Of a DNA stretch of 64,000 nucleotides, positions 34,221-46,264 are shown in pieces. The notes under the pieces are model-generated. The model saw only the letters and a program-made list of their open reading frames with translations, was not told where the DNA came from and did not search any database. The stretch covers positions 12,648,001-12,712,000 of the forward strand of contig NC_083386.1 of the NCBI RefSeq assembly GCF_031755915.1. The letters run 5' to 3'. Numbering within the stretch: position 1 is the stretch's first letter; every line of letters starts with the position of its first letter. Source of the DNA: Ziziphus jujuba. Lineage: Eukaryota; Streptophyta; Magnoliopsida; Rosales; Rhamnaceae. The position numbers and the translations under genes are program-made.

Positions 34221-34869
34221 ATCTTCTAGAATCTTCTAGGCTTCTCTTGGATCTTCATGGAGAGTGTAGAGTCTTCCGGTTAAACCTCAAGGATTTCACT
34301 CCTTTTGCACAGGATGTGACACTCTCCCCCACCTAAACTCGCGACGCCCACTTCCTTGCTCGCCGAATGTGATCTTTGAGTTGCTGTTGTGTATCATTTT
34401 CTCCCCCCCAAAAAAAAAAAAATATTGATAAATATCAATGCCGACTTAGCTCCCTAGAAGAATCTAGAGTTATCTTGTTTTCTCTTTAAAAATGGAGAAC
34501 AACTAGTGCCTTGGAAGTGGTGAGAAAAATATCTATAATTAAATATTTCTAGAAGTATCCACAACCGACTTTCTCTTCTATAAATAGGTGATGATGTATG
34601 AGTTAAAGGTCATGTCCAATAGCAATAGAAAAAAGAGAGAGTGTTGTACGTGTGAGTGTGAGTGTGTATCCTTTGAGTGAGAAGAGTGTGAAAAGGTGTT
34701 TTGTGTCCTAGTGTAAGTCAAAAATCAAGTGAGTGTGAGTGTGTTAGTGTGTGTTGATCATTTGTGTGAGTGAGTGTGTTGCTCTCTTTATACGTGAGAG
34801 TGTACCAATTGTTTTATATTAATAAAAATCAATTTTCTTGGTTTCTCCTTTAGTCCTCTGTCTCCAACA
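34161..34869 (+). repeat. 3' LTR of the truncated copia
   Basis: Begins just after the polypurine tract as TATATTTACATG (a decayed TG start) and ends TCTCCAACA at 34869. A TATA box (CTATAAATAGG) lies near 34575, with GA- and GT-rich leader sequence after it. The pol frame runs about 60 bases into it. No matching 5' LTR is certain, so the boundaries rest on the polypurine tract and the CA end. Confidence 0.65.
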
Positions 34870-34899
34870 GAGCATAGTTTATCTATAGTAATCGAAGCG

Positions 34900-35230
34900 T
34901 AAGTCTTTCATGTCCCTTGGAGCAATCGCAAGGCAAAAACAAAATCAAAGAATTTTTGGACAATTACATTAATAAAACTTCTTGCTGTGGTATAAGTTTG
35001 CCATTCTATCGGAGTCTATGACCATCATCATATTCTCTTCTCTACAATCACTCCCTTACTCGTCTCAAGAAATCTTTCATGATCAACTGGAAGACAATGA
35101 ACCGTTCTTGAATGATTTCTTGGGAGAATAAATTAGGTATGGCAGAGAAGATCTTCATCACTCTTTCAGCACTTTTCTTTCTCCGAAAAGCGGGAATAGC
35201 GTATGTCTATATAATTTAAGTTTCTTAAAA
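34900..35230 (+). repeat. Duplicated hairpin unit, copy B'
   Basis: It shares order and sequence with 35380-35610, 48830-49080 and 55030-55330: an ACAAAAACAAAG-like start, a TTGTAGC-TAAGTTTGCC stretch, then an inverted repeat. Arms lie at about 35053-35073 and 35113-35135 around CAAGAAATC / GATTTCTTG. No coding sequence was recognised. Confidence 0.65.
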
Positions 35231-35299
35231 CAGAAAACAAATAACAAAGTAAAGAAAAAGAAAAACTAAAAAGAAAAAGAAACAAATTGGTGTTGCCTT

Positions 35300-35960
35300 G
35301 AGTAGATGCGAACCTTTATTTTATGGATGTCTGATGATAATGACATAATATATATAGAATTCGCAAAGCAAAAACAAAAACAAAGAACTTTAAGCAATAA
35401 CGAGATTAATAAAGCTAATAATCAAGTGCTTATAAACTGGTTTTTGTAGCATAAGCTTGCCATTGTATTGCGGTTTATTATCATTCTCTTCTCTGCAATC
35501 TCTCCCTTACTCATCCCGTGAAATCTTTCATGAATAGGAAGTGAATTCACCTTTCTTTGAAGATTTCATGGGAGGAGTAAAGCAGGCATGACAATGAAGA
35601 TCGTCTTCATTAGCTTTGATGAACCCACTCTTTTTTACTTTCTATTGAGCTTTTTCAAAGACTAGCCCTACCTTAATATAAATACACTCTTCTGACTGGT
35701 ACTATTATCTAATTGGGACTCTTCATTCTTGTTAATTTATTTAAAATAGAAATCTTAAAGGGTATATATTATAAATTTGCTTACGTGTAGCACTTGCCAT
35801 TGCTTGGGAGGAGCTTGATCACGGTGCCAATTTGGCAATGAGACAAGTGTGAGTAGGGAATCAATCAAGGCCCTTGTTGGCTTCTGCGAGTAGGATTCTT
35901 TTTGTTGAGGTCTGAGGCCACCAACAACTTCAATAGATAATGTGATTAGCAATGATGATG
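35300..35960 (+). repeat. Duplicated block B: hairpin unit plus DUF674 fragment
   Basis: Contains the inverted repeat with arms at 35506-35527 and 35560-35582 (core TGAAATCTT / AAGATTTCA, about 20 paired bases with one internal mismatch, 32-nt loop). Then follow the TATTGAGCTTTTTCAAA stretch and a DUF674 coding fragment on the minus strand. The same series occurs at 55030-55640. Confidence 0.75.
35775..35945 (-). pseudogene. DUF674 fragment in block B, frameshifted
   Basis: Reads ALIDSLLTLVSLP and then, after a one-base shift, IGTVIKLLPSNGKCYT before a GT donor-like end. It matches the FLFTLLSLPIGSV region of the DUF674 pseudogene at 13400-13550. The shift is an extra A in CCAAATTGG. The same extra base is present in block C. 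Upstream and downstream parts of the family are missing. Confidence 0.6.
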
Positions 35961-36339
35961 TGTTTTATTATTTTATTGATATAACTTAAACATGAATAAG
36001 GATAAGTGAAAATAAAAAACCAAATAACTTGTTTACCAAGTCATGTTAATGTCATCATGGGATAAAGTGATTAGAGCAAAGGGTTGTAGAAGCACTTTTC
36101 ACACCGCCAGAAACCAAATTGATACATCTAGAAACATACTTACAGCAGCTGTTATAATTGATACATCTATACACATACGTAAGGAAGCTACAAACGGTGG
36201 ATATCCCTTGTGATTTGGATTCTAAATTCTGAAGACTTCCTCTCCTGATTCTAATCACAAGCGCAGATTGTATTTCCTTAACATCAGATTTTAATTTTAT
36301 TTCCTAGTCCAAATGGGAACAGACATGGTGGATTAAAAT

Positions 36340-36347
36340 CTATAAAT
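36340..36347 (+). promoter_or_regulatory. TATA box of PRP8-like copy B
   Basis: CTATAAATA stands about 190 bases before the ATG of copy B. Copy C has the same motif followed by similar sequence (ACCAAAA) before its ATG, so the promoter was duplicated with the gene. Confidence 0.5.
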
Positions 36348-36529
36348 AAACCAAAAAGTACAACTGAAAATCAAAACGCCAACTTTGTTTCTTCTTCTGC
36401 TGCTGCTGCTGTTACGTTTTGTGTTTGGTCTGCACTGACTTAATTTTGTCCCTCTTTTTATTTTCTCTAGTACTTAGCCTTAGGTATCTACCCTCTGCAT
36501 ATATATCTCTGCAGTCAAATTCCGAAACT

Positions 36530-37330
36530 ATGGAAAGATGTTCTGAGCCTACTTCTACTGGGTACGGAGAGATGTTTAGCAACAACCAAATAACATGGTT
36601 TGTTGAAGACACTATTGTGCATCATATTGTAGTTCAAAAGACAATTGTAGGAAATCCAACTACAGAACCGTTAAATGGTGCCATTTTTATACTTAATCCG
36701 ACAACTGGAGAAAGGCAAACGCAGGGGCCGGACAAGAAGGTAATCTTGGTCAGGTGGCAAAGTGCAAAACAGCTGAAGAAGTTGCTGCTCTTGTGAGGTC
36801 TCTGCCTGTTGAGCAACGGCCTAAGCAAATCATTGCCACTCGTAAAGGAATGCTTCATCCTTTGGAGGTTCACTTGCTGGATGATTTCCTCAGCGTAGTT
36901 ATAAAAGCTGCAAGTGATCAGCTGCAACTTCCATTCCGTTCTTTTTTGAGAATTGGGAAATTTGGTGATCTTGTTTTTAAGGCTGGTACAGAGGAGCCAC
37001 ATGATGAGATGTTCTTAATTTCAACATTTATGATGAGTGGTTGAAGAGTGTTTCATCATATACTGCATTCTCTAGACTCAATCTCATATTGCAAGCACTT
37101 CTTATGAGTTTTGGTGACGAGGCTAGGATGTTACTAAAGCCAGCTGCTGACAAATCAACTGTTACGGAGCCACACCACTTTTGACCCTTCATCAATGGAT
37201 CAAGCTTGAGCGTGCTCTAAGGGATCTTATATTGTCACTAAAACAACAACAACAACAACAACAACAGTATACTTGGAGCAAATAGCAGAGATTGAATATA
37301 AAAAGAGGTCACAGACCTTGTCTTGGACCA
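36530..37330 (+). pseudogene. PRP8: PRP8-like copy B, RNase H-like domain with frameshifts
   Basis: ATG at 36530 opens a short new N-terminus ([17 protein letters not shown]), then QITWFVEDT (Asp to Glu at the second acidic position), KPLNGAIF and LNPTTG. A shift of frame near 36720 is followed by [19 protein letters not shown] and [15 protein letters not shown] second shift comes near 37015, then YDEWLKS and [10 protein letters not shown] stop lies before FINGS near 37182, and RALRDLILS near 37215 leads into a (CAA)n Gln run and QQIAEIEYKKRS. This last motif is beyond the end of copy A and matches PRP8 after its IAPPSQQ stretch. The start position and promoter match copy C, so the stand-alone form predates their duplication. 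Confidence 0.75.
37236..37266 (+). repeat. (CAA)n microsatellite in PRP8-like copy B
   Basis: About nine CAA/ACA units expand a Gln-rich position of PRP8-like coding sequence. Confidence 0.8.
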
Positions 37331-37339
37331 GCAGACTTC

Positions 37340-39230
37340 TTAGAATTTCTTCTTCAAATGGGCCATCTGTGGCACCGCCAGTGAGCCACAGCACAGACTA
37401 TGTTGGTGATCTTAGAAATTGTGTGGGATTTGTTATTTTTATTTATTTATTATATTTTAATTTTTAATTTTGTTTGGAGGAAATATTTGTTCTTCCACTT
37501 TTTTTCTGGGGAAATTTTTTTTTCCTATTTCTTTGATTTTTCTGGTTTAATTGTTAATAAATGCTATTTGTTAGTGGGACTACATGATAATTTAATTTAT
37601 TGTTCGACAAAATTTACTTTTTCGTATTATTAGATTTTTAATTTTAAAAAACAAGAATTAGCGTTAATTGGCATATCTATATTATGGTGGTGACAATTTA
37701 TTAATAGCAAAACTTACGAGGAAGAGAGATTTAAAGTGTAGGGTTATCTTGCTTATTACTTTATGTATGCTTTTTCAGTTTCAAAAGTCTAACTTAAAAG
37801 CATAATTATTTATTTGGGCTGACAAGCTTATAATTCTTATCCTTTCCCAGTGTCTTATTATCTCTGCTTCTTAATTATCAATCCCTAATTTGTAGATGGT
37901 CCGATTTAATCATGTACTTCATGTCTTAAATTTATGTGGTCTAATTAAAATCTATAAAGGACTATATGATTTAAATTTATGAATTTAAATTTATAAATTT
38001 GTCTTATCGATAAAGGACTAAAAAAATTTAAAAAACTAACAATATAGCGTAGCCAGTGATTATTAATAATATCCTGATCGATTTAATTATATAATGGTTA
38101 CATACTCTGATATATATGTATATATATATATATATATACATGATAAATTCATTATTGATCAATATTTCTAACCAAATAATTTAATTTTCTCATTACAACT
38201 AAGAGCAAACCGAGCCAATCTGGACACTAAAACTGGAAAGAAAATTTATAAAAAAAAAAAAAATTAAAATTTCCACACAATTCGCTGATCATATAAAGAG
38301 TTAAATCATACAATCATATATAGATAAATCCAATATGGAGAAGAGCACATAACATTCAAGCAGATTAGAGTGATCTAACAAAAATTAGGCACAATAACCT
38401 TGCCATGGTTATTGGTTGATTTTAATGCTCACAGGAGTTATTCATGCAATTTCCATTACCACATATATATATATATGTCTGTGTGTGTTTTTACGAAATA
38501 ATATAATGTTGTAGAAGCTAGTACCAAAAAAGGACTGAAGATTGAAGTTTCAGAATTTGATTCCTCTGTTACTTTTTCTTTAATTGGGACAAGTGAATAA
38601 TTTTTGCCCTTTCCCAAAGTTACTTGTTAATTATCACTCTGTGATAGACGATTGGTTTTAATCACATGGACTAAATTTGGTTCCGATTGAAATTTAAAGA
38701 ACCATATGACTTCAATTTATAGGTTTTAATTGATTATATATATATATATATATATACACACACTACATATTGAGGGTGGATAAAAAAAAATTCAGGTTTT
38801 CTATGGAAACAATGGATTTAGCGGTTTTTGCATAGTAAGTAAAAATAATAATAAATAATAAATAAATAAATAAATAATGCTGCTTGCTTCTTAAAGTGAA
38901 CGATGACTAAGCATGTATATAGTTTACCTGAAAAAAAAAAAAAAAGAAAAAGAAAGAAGAAAAAGAGTAAGCATACATATAAATATGTATTGTAGCAAAC
39001 ATCTAAAAAATACGATTTTATCACAAAATTAAAAGACCTTCAACGAAAAGTTGCACAAGCCGTACATGACCCAAATTAATTTGGAGCGACGCTCTGTGCA
39101 ACGTCCCGTGGGTAGCTTTTGGTTTGTGTTCCCTGTGGGTTTAATTTAAGCCGAATTTTTTTTTATCAATACTCGTCTAAACCTTTTATTTTATTTTATT
39201 TTTTGTAAGAAAATTATCTTAACTATTCAT
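37340..39230. other. AT-rich intergenic stretch
   Basis: No gene was recognised. (TA)n microsatellites lie near 38110-38138, 38461-38475 and 38737-38757. Two sections, about 37840-38000 and 38570-38730, look related (CCTTTCCCA, TTAATTATCA, then phrases like GTGGTCTAATT / ATGGACTAAATT). I read this as an old local duplication. Confidence 0.5.
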
Positions 39231-39231
39231 T

Positions 39232-39552
39232 AGATGAGTTTTATTAACCCAAACAAAAAAAAAATTATACGAGATTTAACGATTAGTCCTTGGAAAAAAA
39301 TCTAATGATTAGGATTTCTCTCTGATTAGGCCCAAAAGGAAAAAAAAATTCTCTCTAATGTTTAAAAGCTATTAATTATATGAGTTTTATTAACCAAAAA
39401 AAAAAAAAACAAAATTATATGTGTTTTAATGATTAGTCCTTGAAAAAAAAAAAAAAAGAAAGAAAGAAAAGATTCTAACGCTTAGGATTTCTCTCTAATG
39501 AGGACCATAAAGAATTAAAAAAAAAAAAAAAGATTTCTCTCTAATGTTTAAA
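39232..39552 (+). repeat. Imperfect tandem duplication, two units of about 150 bp
   Basis: Both units run from TGAGTTTTATTAACC through GATTAGTCCTTG and AGGATTTCTCTCT to CTCTCTAATGTTTAAAAG (39232-39370 and 39379-39552). They differ mainly in the length of A runs. Confidence 0.7.
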
Positions 39553-39662
39553 AGATTATCTAATTAAGGATGGAATATTTTGTATCTAATCATAACACAA
39601 TTTGTGTAGCATTCAGAAATTAGCATGTGTAGTATTCACAAAGGAAAAAACAAAAATAAAGA

Positions 39663-40696
39663 TGTTGAAGTGTGGCAATTTTGCCACTTGATGGTGCATG
39701 TCACCGGCTAGCATGCACACTTTGGTATCACCTCCTTTTCTTTTATGAGTTTATATTTTTTGTATGTTTTTAATTGATGCAAGTTATATTTTGATAACCT
39801 TTTGTGCCTAAGTTATGTATGCAAAAGCATAGGCAAAACTATGCACAAAAGAGTAGGAATGTTATGCTTGAAATGCCTATGGTGCTGGATTCATAATTTC
39901 CAGCAATATAGGTCCACTGTTTATCTTATATCTTAGGTTGCAAATGGATTTTTGGGCTGAACTTTTGAGGGCTGTCCACAGACATATATAGAAGACTATG
40001 GTTCAAATTTCAGGTCAAAATGACATGGGAAAGTCCATTTTCTATTCCAAACAGATTCCTGTATCTGATGGGCCTAGTATGCAGAGTATGGGTCAGTTTT
40101 GAAGCTGTTTGGCCCATGATCCAATTCCAGAACTTTCCTAGCTCTTGGAACAATATTTATTGATGACCAAGGATGCTTCAAACCAAGTTTCGTAAGTAGA
40201 TACAAAGGGGAACTTAGTAGGTGAAGCTAGTTTGGTTGTTTACCCAAATTAGTTATACAATAGGAACTTAGTTCAAACCATGTGCCACTTTTCACTATAT
40301 TTGGAATAGACATGTTGCAGCTGGTTTTTACCTCTTTTGTGTATGAAAAGTTAGGTGTTGACCATTTTGCTTTTTAAATTTCAAATACTTTACTCATTTT
40401 GTAAGCTCACATGCTTGACATGTGGGAACTAGTTGTAATTTCAAGCTTATATTGTTAAATGAATGAGATGGCTATACATCCAAGCCTCATTTTCAAAAAC
40501 CAACGTGGTAGCCTTCTTCTCGTCTCTTCTTCAACACCTTAGAACACTCTAGGAACCCAAAAAACCAAAAAACACCATAACCAAAACCTAAAAACACGAC
40601 TCACACACAACCATTCCCAAGAGAATCACCAAAAGCTTGCTTGTTGCTAACACTTCAAGCTAGCTTGCTCTTGGTCATAACCTTCTCATTCCAATA
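39663..40696 (+). repeat. 5' LTR of the complete copia element
   Basis: 1034 bp, starts TGTTGAAGTGTGGCAATTTT and ends TTCCAATA. The 3' copy ends CCCCAACA, so the terminal CA has mutated here. The same length as the 3' LTR and scattered substitutions between them point to an old but not ancient insertion. AAAGA precedes it at 39658-39662. Confidence 0.93.
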
Positions 40697-40699
40697 AAG

Positions 40700-40711
40700 T
40701 GGTATCAGAGC
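40700..40711 (+). other. Primer-binding site, initiator tRNA-Met
   Basis: TGGTATCAGAGC, complementary to the 3' end of initiator tRNA-Met, three bases after the 5' LTR. Confidence 0.85.
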
Positions 40712-40830
40712 AAGGCACATTTTTTTGAGATTTGTGAGGTTTTTGGGCTGGTTCGTTCTTTGAAAGTGAAGAGATACTTGAAAGCACAAATATATTTTCA
40801 TATTCCTTCATACTCGAAAGCAACATTCAC

Positions 40831-43097
40831 ATGGCTTCTTCACGTTTTTCAACTCCTTCTCCTCCTATCTTCAATGGGGAGAACTACAACATTTGGAGTA
40901 TCAAGATGCAAGCTTACTTGAAGGCTTATGGTCTTTAGGAGGTCAGCATAAATCCCCAAGAACCCGAGCCTTTGAGACAAGGGGCAACTGTCAACCAAAT
41001 CAAGCACCATGAGGAGGAATTGGCTAAAGGTTTCAAGGCTCTCACCACCATTCATTCTTGTATTAGTGATACCATTTTCACAAGGATAATGGCATGTGAG
41101 AGTGCCAAAGAAGCTTGGGACAAACTTCAAGATGAGTTCCAAGGGAGTGCAAGGACAAGGCAAATGCAAATCCTTAACCTAAGGAGGGAGTTTAAGACTA
41201 TCAAGATGAAAGACAAAGAAGCAGTTAAAGAGTTTACCACAAGACTTCTTAATATGGTGAATCAAATTAGGGTGCTAGGTGAAAGATTAAGTGACCAAAG
41301 GATTGTGGAGAAGGTGTTGGTCTCCTTGCCCGAGAGGTTTAAAGCTAAGATATCTTCATTGGAGGAGTCAAGGAACCTAAATGAAATTTTCTTGACTGAG
41401 TTGGTGAATGCCTTGCAAGCTACAGAGCAAAGGAGGAGGATTAGACATAAAGAATCAATGGAGGCTGCATTTGTGTCTAAACAACATCAAAAGACACAAA
41501 ATCAAAAGAAGAACAAGCTTAAGGTCATAAGGAGAAAGGTGAAACTAGCAAACCCGAGAGGAAGTCCTGTGAACCTTGTCACCATTGCAAGAAGAAAGGC
41601 CATCATCCAAGAAGGTGTTGGTGGAGGCCGGATGCATTTTGCCATAAATGCCAACAAAAGGGTCATGTGGAGAGAGTATGCAAGGCTAACAAGAAAGATA
41701 AGCAACAAGCAAATGTTGCTAAAGATAACACAAGTGATAGTGAATCCGAAGAGTTGTTTGTTGCTACTTGTTTTAGTAGCATCAAGAATGATGAAGGATG
41801 GATCATTGATAGTGGAGCAACACACCATATGTCTCACAAGCATGAGTGGTTCACAAACTTGGATAGGAGCAGCCACAACAAAGTTAAAATTGGAAATGGA
41901 GCCTTGATGGAAGTGAAAAGAAAAGGAGATGTGGTGATACACACCACCAAAGGTATCAAAACTATCCATGATGTTCTCTATGCACCTTCTTTATATGAGA
42001 ACTTACTTAGTGTAGGTCAAATGCTTGAGAACAAATATGCATTACACTTCTCAAACATGACATGCACTATAGTTGATCCTCATGGAAATGAATTAATATA
42101 TGTTGGAATGAAGAACAAGAATTTTAGGTTGAATATGGATGAAAATGGTGCATCGGTTGCATTGAACACCAAAGTTGAGAACACCTCTCAACTTCGGCAT
42201 AAAAGACTAGGCCATGCTAGCTTTAAGTCATTGGTATGCACACATGAACTTGTTAGAGACATGCCATTGGTGGAGAAGCAAGAACATGTGTGTGAAGTAT
42301 GTCAAAAAGGAAAGCATACTAGGCTACCATTTCAATCTTGTTCTTGGAGATTAAAGGAGAAGCTAGGACTTATACATTTGGATATTTGTGGTCCTATGAG
42401 TGTTCCATCCTTAAATGGCAGCAAGTATTTCATAAATTTCATTGATGATTACTCAAGAATGTGTTGGGCGTATTTCTTTGAAAGAAAATCACAAGCTTTG
42501 GAGAAGTTTGTAGAATTTATGAAGTTAGTGCAAAATCAATCTGGTTGCACTATAAAGGTGTTAAAGACGGACAATGGTGGGGAATACACAAGTGAGGCTT
42601 TCAAACAACTTTGTAAGGATCATGGTATAGTTCATCAATTCACTATACCATACACATCACAACAAAATGGTGTATGTGAAAGGAAGAACCGTACCATCAT
42701 GGAGATGGCTAGCTGTTTGTTGTTTGAAAGTGACTTGCCAAAGAAGTTTTGGGCCGAAGGAGTTAATACATCCATCTACATCCAAAATAGGGTTTACTCC
42801 AAGTCTTTGAGGAGTAAAACCCCATTCGAGCTTTGGTTTGGATATAAGCCTTCTCTTGACCATCTAAGGGTATTTGGAAGCATTTGTTACATCCTAGTAC
42901 CACAAGAGAAGAGAGGAAAGCTTGATGAAAGGTCACAAGTTGGTGTCTTGGTTGGCTATAGTGATGTGACCAACGAATATAGGGTGTATAACTTGGAAAC
43001 CAAGAACCTTGTGATAAGTAGAGATGTGAAAGTTGATGAGGAAGCTAAATGGGTTTGTAGTAAGGAGGAGTTGGTTAGTATGGATGAAAGCTCATGA
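40831..43097 (+). pseudogene. Copia gag, protease and integrase, two lesions
   Basis: Gag starts at ATG 40831 (SPPIFNGENYNIWSIKMQAYL, a DUF4219/UBN2-type gag). A TAG stop at 40936-40938 follows YGL. The gag frame continues to about 41520, then a frameshift. The zinc knuckle CHKCQQKGHVERVC lies near 41635-41680. Protease has WIIDSGATHHM near 41800. Next come the GAG-pre-integrase LRHKRLGHASF and the HHCC-type ending CEVCQKGKH, then integrase HLDICGP, TDNGGEY and QQNGVCERKN. This frame ends with a stop after SMDESS at 43097. So the element makes no full polyprotein. Confidence 0.9.
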
Positions 43098-43265
43098 TAA
43101 GGATGAGGAATAAGGAAATGATGAAGGTACTGCCCATGATGATGAATATGATGAGAATGAGCTAGAAATCTCCATAGGGGCTGATTTGGAGATTGGCGAT
43201 GGTGTGAGAGGCACAAGACCTCTTAATGAGATTTATGAAAGATGTAATGTGGCATTGAGTGATCC

Positions 43266-46259
43266 TGTCAGGATCCATCCAGAATTCCTTCCCCGGAACC
43301 CTAGACAAGCCCTGATCCCAGGGAAATACCACCGAACCTTCCAACGGAAAATCCGGCAGCACCTCCCCTAAGGGTAGGACTAACCAAAAAATTACCTGCA
43401 CTGAAAACACACTTCTAAAGACATCACCTTATTCCTCCCACAAACTACAAATTGGTTCCACAAATTGCAGCACTTCAATATAAATACAGTAATCTAGTGC
43501 AAACATAAATACAACAAGAGTGAAAGAAATATTACAACTGCAATAAAAGAAGAACAGGGTACTTCACGAACTAAACAGCGAGGAAGATCAAGTCCGCTCC
43601 GAATAAACACCGACAACCTGGTACCTAGAGGAACAGAATTTAGGAGTGTGAGATGCTAATCATCTCAGTGAGCGATCCTATCTACTATACAATATAATAC
43701 CACAGTAAGTATATAAATAATAATTATTTAGAAATAATAATTTCTCTCAAAACCCTCACAATTCTCTCAGCTGGAAAAGTTCCCCTTTTAAAACCTTTTC
43801 ACAAAACCTTTTGTTCGTATTCCCCGAAAACCAAGACATCAATTAATTCACTAAATATCAAATAGAATATAATAAGTCAATCATCCGACAATTTTAATTT
43901 AAAGGAAATTAATTTATTGAATAATTAAGTAAAGAGAAAATTAAATCAATTTAAGATCCCCAACCAAATAAATACCAGAACAGTAATAATTATATTTTTA
44001 ATTCCAATACAGTTTCAAAACATTTTATTTTTAAAACACAGTTTTGAAAATCATTTGATGCATCCACTATATACCAGTGGCGCCAACAGTACCCAGCGTC
44101 CCAAGGTACCGCCAGACAGGAGGTTATAGAAAGAAACCGGCATACGGTCGCGTGGCGTCCCACTGCGCCGCTGCTAACCTGGTGTCCCGGCCATGGGGGG
44201 TGGCCTACCCTCATCCGATGGCAACCACAGGACAACCTCATAATATCACCTGCGCGCTAATCACACCCACCTGCGCGCTAATCACATCACCTGCGCACTA
44301 ATCACACCCACCTGCGTGTTAATCACAACCGTGTGCACACTAACCATATCACAAATAAACAGAACACCAGTACGTGCACGGTGCATCTAAAAATCATAAA
44401 ATTCACATATTTAATTTGTATATCAAAACTCACATTTTGCATAAATAGAGCGGGTATAATCCATCCGCTTGAACCCAAAAATTCTCCGTAATTTCTTTAT
44501 AATCAACACCATAAATTCCATGATTTTCAAATCCACCAACTCCCAAATCCACCAATTCAAATATTCACATTTTCCCAAGCATAAATAATTCTCGAAATAT
44601 AATAATTAAATCTCATAATATTCCATGGGCATATTTTATAAAAATTGAAATCACCAACATAACCAAATATTTTCCTTGAAATATTTGAAAATCAAATCGT
44701 GCCCGATTTAATATTAAAACCACCCAAATTTCAAAATCCTCAAACCATAAAATAATTTCACATGGAAAAATTTTACATAAGGCATATTTCCTTTAATCAA
44801 AATAAAATGCACTAATAATTTCACAATAAATCAAATAAATATTTGGCACATAGAAATTAAATTCCAAATATTTAAATCACACATAATATATTCACCAGTT
44901 AAATTCCCAAAATTAAATTGAAGGTGGGTCACTCACCTGGAGTACGCAATTAACCCATGATCCACCACGGGATCAATTCTACGACTCACCGGTGCTCCTA
45001 GAACAAAATTCATAGATAGTCAAATAAAATAATATTTTAATCGGGTAAATAATACCCGGTACCCGGAGGGTTAAACACAAACTTTAACCAAAATGGTCGA
45101 ATAATATACCGAATCGAAGCTCGTGGAACAAGGATCACAAATTCGGTCTCCATCGACCCCAATTCCGCCGGAGGTGGCCGGAATTTGGTCGGGAAGCTTC
45201 GGCCGGTTTTGATCTTGAGGGATCTTTCAAACGGTGTGGATTTTGGGCAAACTAACCCCGGAAATGGACTCAGAGGGGTCGAAAATAGTGGGATAGAGGT
45301 ATGGATCGGGCTGGGTTGGTCGGAAACGGCGAGAATCGCCGGAAAAATTCCACCTCGCCTCCGCGATTTCGCCGGCCCGATTTGGGCGCGTCCGGCGGCG
45401 GCTAGCCAGGAAATTTGGTGGCCGAGGTCGCGAGGTGGTGGGCTTGGATGGTGGCCGGCGCGTGTACTGTATGGGTGGCCGGAAAAAGTGCAGCAAGGAG
45501 AGAGAGATGGACGGCCGGTGGGAGAAAAAAAAAGTCTGCGTGTGTGTTTTGGTGCTCGGGGAAGAAGAAGGAAAAAAAAAGGAAAAAAAAAGAAAAGAAA
45601 AAGAAAAAAAGAAATGGTGTTTTCCCACGTGGGGAAAAGAAACGAAAAAGAAAAAAGAAAAGAAAAAGAAAAAGGAAAAGAAAAAGAAATAAAATAAAAA
45701 TAATTAAATAACATTAATAATAATATTATTATTTAAAATAATAATAAAAATAATTTGATTTTTACACATGGTTGACATGTGGCATTTCACCATGGTGACA
45801 CGTGGTCACCTTCAGTAAGTCACACGTGGTACATCGTTATACGTTTTAAAAAATAATATTAAAATAATACAGTATTTGAAAAACTTTACAGGTCCATAAC
45901 TTTCAAACCACATGTCCAAATCGGACGTGCCGCTAGTCTACGGACTCGTATCGACGAGCACTTCACAACCATGCATGAGGCAAAACTCAACCTTGCATGA
46001 ATAAAAAGTCAACTCTGGCACTCCTTAGACAGTTTGGACCTCAACTTATTTTGCTCATAACTTTCAAACCGTAGCTCCGTTTTCAACGTGCTACTAGTCT
46101 ACGAACTCGTGCCAACGTGTACTTCGTAACGGTACCTCAGTCAACCTAGAATTCCAACCGGATCAAAAAGTCAACTTTTGACCCCTTCGGTCAACGGTCA
46201 ACAGTCAACCTCGGTCAACGTGCAAAAATTTTCGACATGGTTCGGGACGGGGTGTTACA
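43266..46259 (-). mobile_element. Solo LTR 5 of the long-LTR family (subfamily A), TSD GATCC
   Basis: On the plus strand it starts TGTCAGGATCCATCC and ends GGGACGGGGTGTTACA, with GATCC at 43261-43265 and 46260-46264. It is close to solo LTR 1 along its whole length, including the 3' half. It interrupts copia coding sequence between the integrase and reverse transcriptase (ALSDP, then INVQEAM). It has its own tandem repeat at 44247-44331. Confidence 0.92.
44247..44331 (-). repeat. 20-22-bp tandem repeat, four units, in solo LTR 5
   Basis: Four units of the type CACCTGCGCGCTAATCACA with small changes. Equivalent place to the 38-bp repeat of solo LTR 1, but another unit was amplified. Confidence 0.8.
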
Positions 46260-46264
46260 GATCC

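Noticed and set aside
41502..41969. 155-codon frame on the minus strand opposite copia gag-protease
   Set aside because: Antisense shadow of the recognised gag/protease sequence.
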